Positions 60,741 through 64,000 of a DNA stretch of 64,000 nucleotides are shown here, piece after piece (the stretch's first letter is position 1; every line of letters starts with the position of its first letter). Source of the stretch: Vanilla planifolia (Eukaryota > Streptophyta > Magnoliopsida > Asparagales > Orchidaceae); the NCBI GenBank assembly GCA_023846275.1, contig CM043875.1:28111333-28175332 (forward strand), in the 5' to 3' direction. Both the position numbers and the translations under genes were made by a program. The notes under the pieces were generated by a model. The model was given only the letters and a program-made list of their open reading frames with translations. It made no database searches and had not been told where the DNA came from.

Positions 60741-61889
60741 GACGAGAGAAAAAGCTCACTTTTTAGAAGTTATAAGATTTCTATCTTCCGAAAGTTCACT
60801 AAATCGGCATATTTTTAGGAGTTTTCATTTAGTGACTTTTTAAATGATTGTGAATATTAGATTTTAGAAGATATCAACAGACCAAATATAAGGACTTTTT
60901 AATTTCAAGAGACATGACATACCTTCAAACGATATGCCTCTTTAGTCTTTTCCAAAGATAACTATTAATGGCTTTGGTAATGGGTATCAATCGGTGTTTC
61001 TGAGAGTTATACTTAGGATGAAGGAAGGAAGCCCATACAGTTGTAAGCTTCTACCAAGTTTTCAGGGATTGGTTTGTAATACAATCATCTAAGCTTGGAA
61101 AGCTCATATCTCTCAAAAGTAGGGATGCACAATTTAGACCATGAAATTTTGTGAAGTTTTTCATGACTATTATATTTTTCGTAGGTAAATATTTTACAAA
61201 GAATTTCAAATTTCTTAGTAGTTTATTCGGGAGGTTCCATAGGTTGGAGCAAAAAATGAAGCATAGAATTAATGATAGTTTACAAGAACAATTTATTCTC
61301 TGGAAATGTTCTTACAAGAATTTTTTTTTGTTGATCTTTTGATAAATCTCATAGTCAAGAGAAGCTTTCTAAATGCTTTTATGGAAAGGAAATTCCAAAT
61401 AAGAAAATGGAAGAGATTTATATTTAAAACTTGAGTTGTTTGCAATTCTTTCCTTAATCTGTGAGATCTTTAAGTTGCTATATTAAAAAAAAGATTCATT
61501 ATTGTTAACCTCTTGGCTAACACATTAAAAAAACAGACTAAATCTTTTAATAGCTTTTATAACCATTAAATTGTTATCAAAGAAGATTAAAATGGACATT
61601 AGTAGAAGTCAAGTATGTATTTCTCATTTATTTATTATTGCACTTAATTTTTCATAATTAAAGATTTTTTTTCTTTCTTCTCAAGACTTACATGGTATTA
61701 AAGCAATGTTGCTTTCTTGTATGTCCTACAATACTGTGGCGATGATCGGCACAAAATAAAACTCTGCAATCTCCTCTAGCTCTTTTGAAATCAGTCACCA
61801 TAGCGCTGCAATCTCACCCATGTTCTCGCATAATTTTATTAGCAAAAATTCCACTTCAACTCACATTTACAAAACTAAAAAGGCAAAAT
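60741..61889 (+). other. AT-rich stretch, no gene assigned
   Basis: The part at 60741-60960 is mixed in composition and may belong with the G/T-rich block. The rest is AT-rich, with no recognisable exon. Confidence 0.45.
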
Positions 61890-64000
61890 TAACTCAAGTG
61901 GGCTCAATCCATGAGGTTGGTCATCAACAACAGGATCAAAATTAGACATTTGATTGGTAAGATGATTAAACCAGCAAATTTGAAATCAAATTTCAAACGT
62001 GATGGTCGAGCCTATCAAACTACTATTGAAAATTTTTAAGAGCCTTCTATCAACTTGGAGGCATTCCCTTTTATTAAGAAGAAATTCAAGTATCTATACA
62101 AACTATTTCAATCTACAATAGTGTCCTTTATTGCGTTTTGTTCTCTAGCTCAAAAAGGTAATTTTCTAACAACTTGTTTGAATATCACTAAATCTTCTTT
62201 ATTCATGGATTATTAATTTTGGTACAACCAATCACATGATTGGTTGGTTCACATTGTATAGTCCCCATGGAGGCAATGAAAAGGTTAGGATTGTTGATTT
62301 TGCTTTCTTGGTTATCACAAGGATTGAAACAATCAAACTTATTAGTTCTTTATGATATTCTTCATGTTCTAATTTGTTTTGTAATTTCTTGTTTATGAAT
62401 AAAATTATCTCTAATTATTAATGTGAAGTTAATTTTTATTCTTTTTGTTATGATTTTTAGGAATAGATTACAAGAATGATGATTGATAGTATTAGAAAAA
62501 AGAATAAATTTTACTAAGAAGATGGGGCTTACTTGAATAAATAATATAAAAGTATTAGTTTTAATCTTGTTTTTGTTCTTAAAGATGATAATATTATGTT
62601 ATGACATAAACTAGGTTATCCTAATTTTTAGTAGTTAAAATACTCTTTTCCAAACTTATTATAAAATAAAAGTTCATATTTTTTTTAATATGAACTATAA
62701 AACTTTGCTAAACATTTTTGCACATTTTTTTACTCAACTTTATCGATCAACCACCATTTATTATGATTTATAGTAATATTTGTGGCCTATATTGAAGATC
62801 TATATTTTCTATTAAAAAACAGTTTCTAATGTTTATCGATGATTATATAAGATTAAGTTGGGTTTATTTGATAAAAGAAAAATTCAAAGTGAAAAGAATT
62901 TTTAAAATTTTTACACCTTGATACAAACACAACTTTGCAAAACCTTTCAAATTTTATAGTGATAGATTCAAGAAGCTTTTGGGTTTTATTTTCCCTTTAA
63001 AATGAGATAGTTCAAAGAGTTTTTGCATCGCCACTTGGCTGAAAGAAAAGATGACACTTGTTAGAAATAGTAAGGGCTTTACTTTATATAATGTGGTACT
63101 AAAGTATTTTTGGAGGGAAGTAATTCTTATTGTCATTCATCTTATAATCGGGGGGCTTAATTATAGTTTGAATTTCAACTTTTTGATGTGTTTCATAAAT
63201 TTTATCTAACAAATAGGTTGTCTTCTGCTTTATTTTTAAAGATATTTGATTGTATTGCTTTTGTTTACATTTATAATCATAATATTGGAAAACTTAATTA
63301 TCGAGTCACAAAATGTGTGTTTTTTGGTCATACTTTTAATCAAAAAGGGGTATAAATGTTTTAATCTTGTTTCAGAAAAATATATGTTATCATAGATGTT
63401 ATGTTTTTTTAAATTATACTTTTATTTTACTCTTTAAAGGGGAACCAAACCAAAGATTTGATATTTTATAATGATATTTTCCAAATTAAAGATATTAAAT
63501 TTTTTTCTTTCATTCTGCTTAAAAATATATATTTTTTATATTAGAAGTACATGGATCAAATGTTTTAAATATTAAGAATGTTGGCCTTTCTATTGTGCTA
63601 TTTATGATGATTATGATTTTATAATTTTTAATAAGGGGGTTATGATATTGAAATCATTTTGCAATTGTTTACTTGAAAAAATGAAAAAATCAAAAGAACT
63701 AGTTTTCTAATCTCTTGTGCTACTTAGAATTTGTGATTACTCTAGGTAATATCCCTATTGAATATTCATAAAATAACGAACTTGTTTTATATTCAAATTA
63801 TAAGCTAAGTGATTTCAATTTTCTCATTGTACTTCAAAAGGATATACAGTTCTATACCCAACATCTTTTATCTTATTATGTGTCTTACAAAAATTTTTTC
63901 GTTGTTTTATGTTATTCTTTAAACATTCTTTAAAGTATAAGGAGGCTATTTGGAGGAGATGAAGGCTCTTGAGAAGAACGCATTAAAATTAGTCGATCTA
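61890..64000 (+). mobile_element. Ty1/copia retroelement fossil, running off the right edge
   Basis: Plus-strand translations in short stretches resemble a copia polyprotein in the correct order: end of gag (about 61.95-62.1 kb), protease region (about 62.2-62.3 kb), integrase core (about 62.82-62.9 kb) and integrase C-terminal part (about 63.28-63.4 kb), then the RT start at about 63.95 kb at the window edge. It is broken, with many interruptions, AT-rich and old. The 5' LTR was not delimited. If the PDCD5 gene is whole, this fossil lies in one of its introns in the sense direction. Confidence 0.75.

Noticed and set aside
1-64000. CRISPR arrays, operons, toxin or defence islands and rRNA genes
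   Set aside because: No direct-repeat/spacer array, no prokaryotic gene organisation and no rRNA was seen. Spliceosomal introns and plant gene families show this is nuclear plant DNA.

Overview
This is a 64 kb piece of a plant nuclear genome. Small exons sit in long, very AT-rich introns, splice sites are GT-AG, and all the recognised families are plant families. Several gene bodies (the kinase at 24.6-25.8 kb, the potassium channel at 44.8-46.8 kb, the first exons of the glycosyltransferase) are strikingly GC-rich against an AT-rich background. This contrast, with old LTR elements and an L1-type LINE, suggests a flowering plant and perhaps a non-grass monocot; that placement is inference and weak.

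Layout: 1-13.4 kb (+) is the 3' part of an OSCA1/CSC1-type osmosensitive Ca2+-permeable channel gene: seven exons, 535 residues, N-terminus beyond the left edge. 15.5-23.3 kb (+) is a complete ten-exon BC10/DUF266 (GT14) glycosyltransferase of 383 residues, with an antisense Ty1/copia fossil in its third intron. 24.6-25.8 kb (-) is an intronless MAPKKK17/18-type kinase, convergent with the glycosyltransferase. 26-44 kb is an almost gene-free block of decayed LTR retroelement parts (leader repeats split by a probable solo LTR, a minus-strand Ty3/gypsy integrase fossil, a plus-strand gypsy gag-PR-RT fossil) plus one clear MITE with 23-bp inverted ends. 44.8-46.8 kb (+) is a complete two-exon tonoplast-type two-pore K+ channel (TPK, 470 residues). 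48.1-54.3 kb (+) is a nearly full-length L1-type LINE with a perfect 14-bp target-site duplication, intact ORF1 and damaged ORF2. 55.2-57.8 kb (+) holds the first exons of a PDCD5 homologue whose last exons are not in the window. 61.9-64 kb is a decayed copia element that runs off the right edge.

The host genes are unrelated single genes, not a cluster. Three touch osmotic/ionic or ABA signalling by family (OSCA channel, MAPKKK17/18, TPK), but nothing shows that they are co-regulated. I found no undescribed multi-gene system. The best leads are gene-structure oddities: an in-frame 54-residue duplication in the TPK N-terminus, an almost pyrimidine-free splice acceptor in the OSCA gene, a C-terminal extension on the kinase, and the PDCD5 gene opened by a very long intron. 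Exon coordinates were read by eye from reading frame, splice dinucleotides and remembered family sequences; no alignment or expression data were available.
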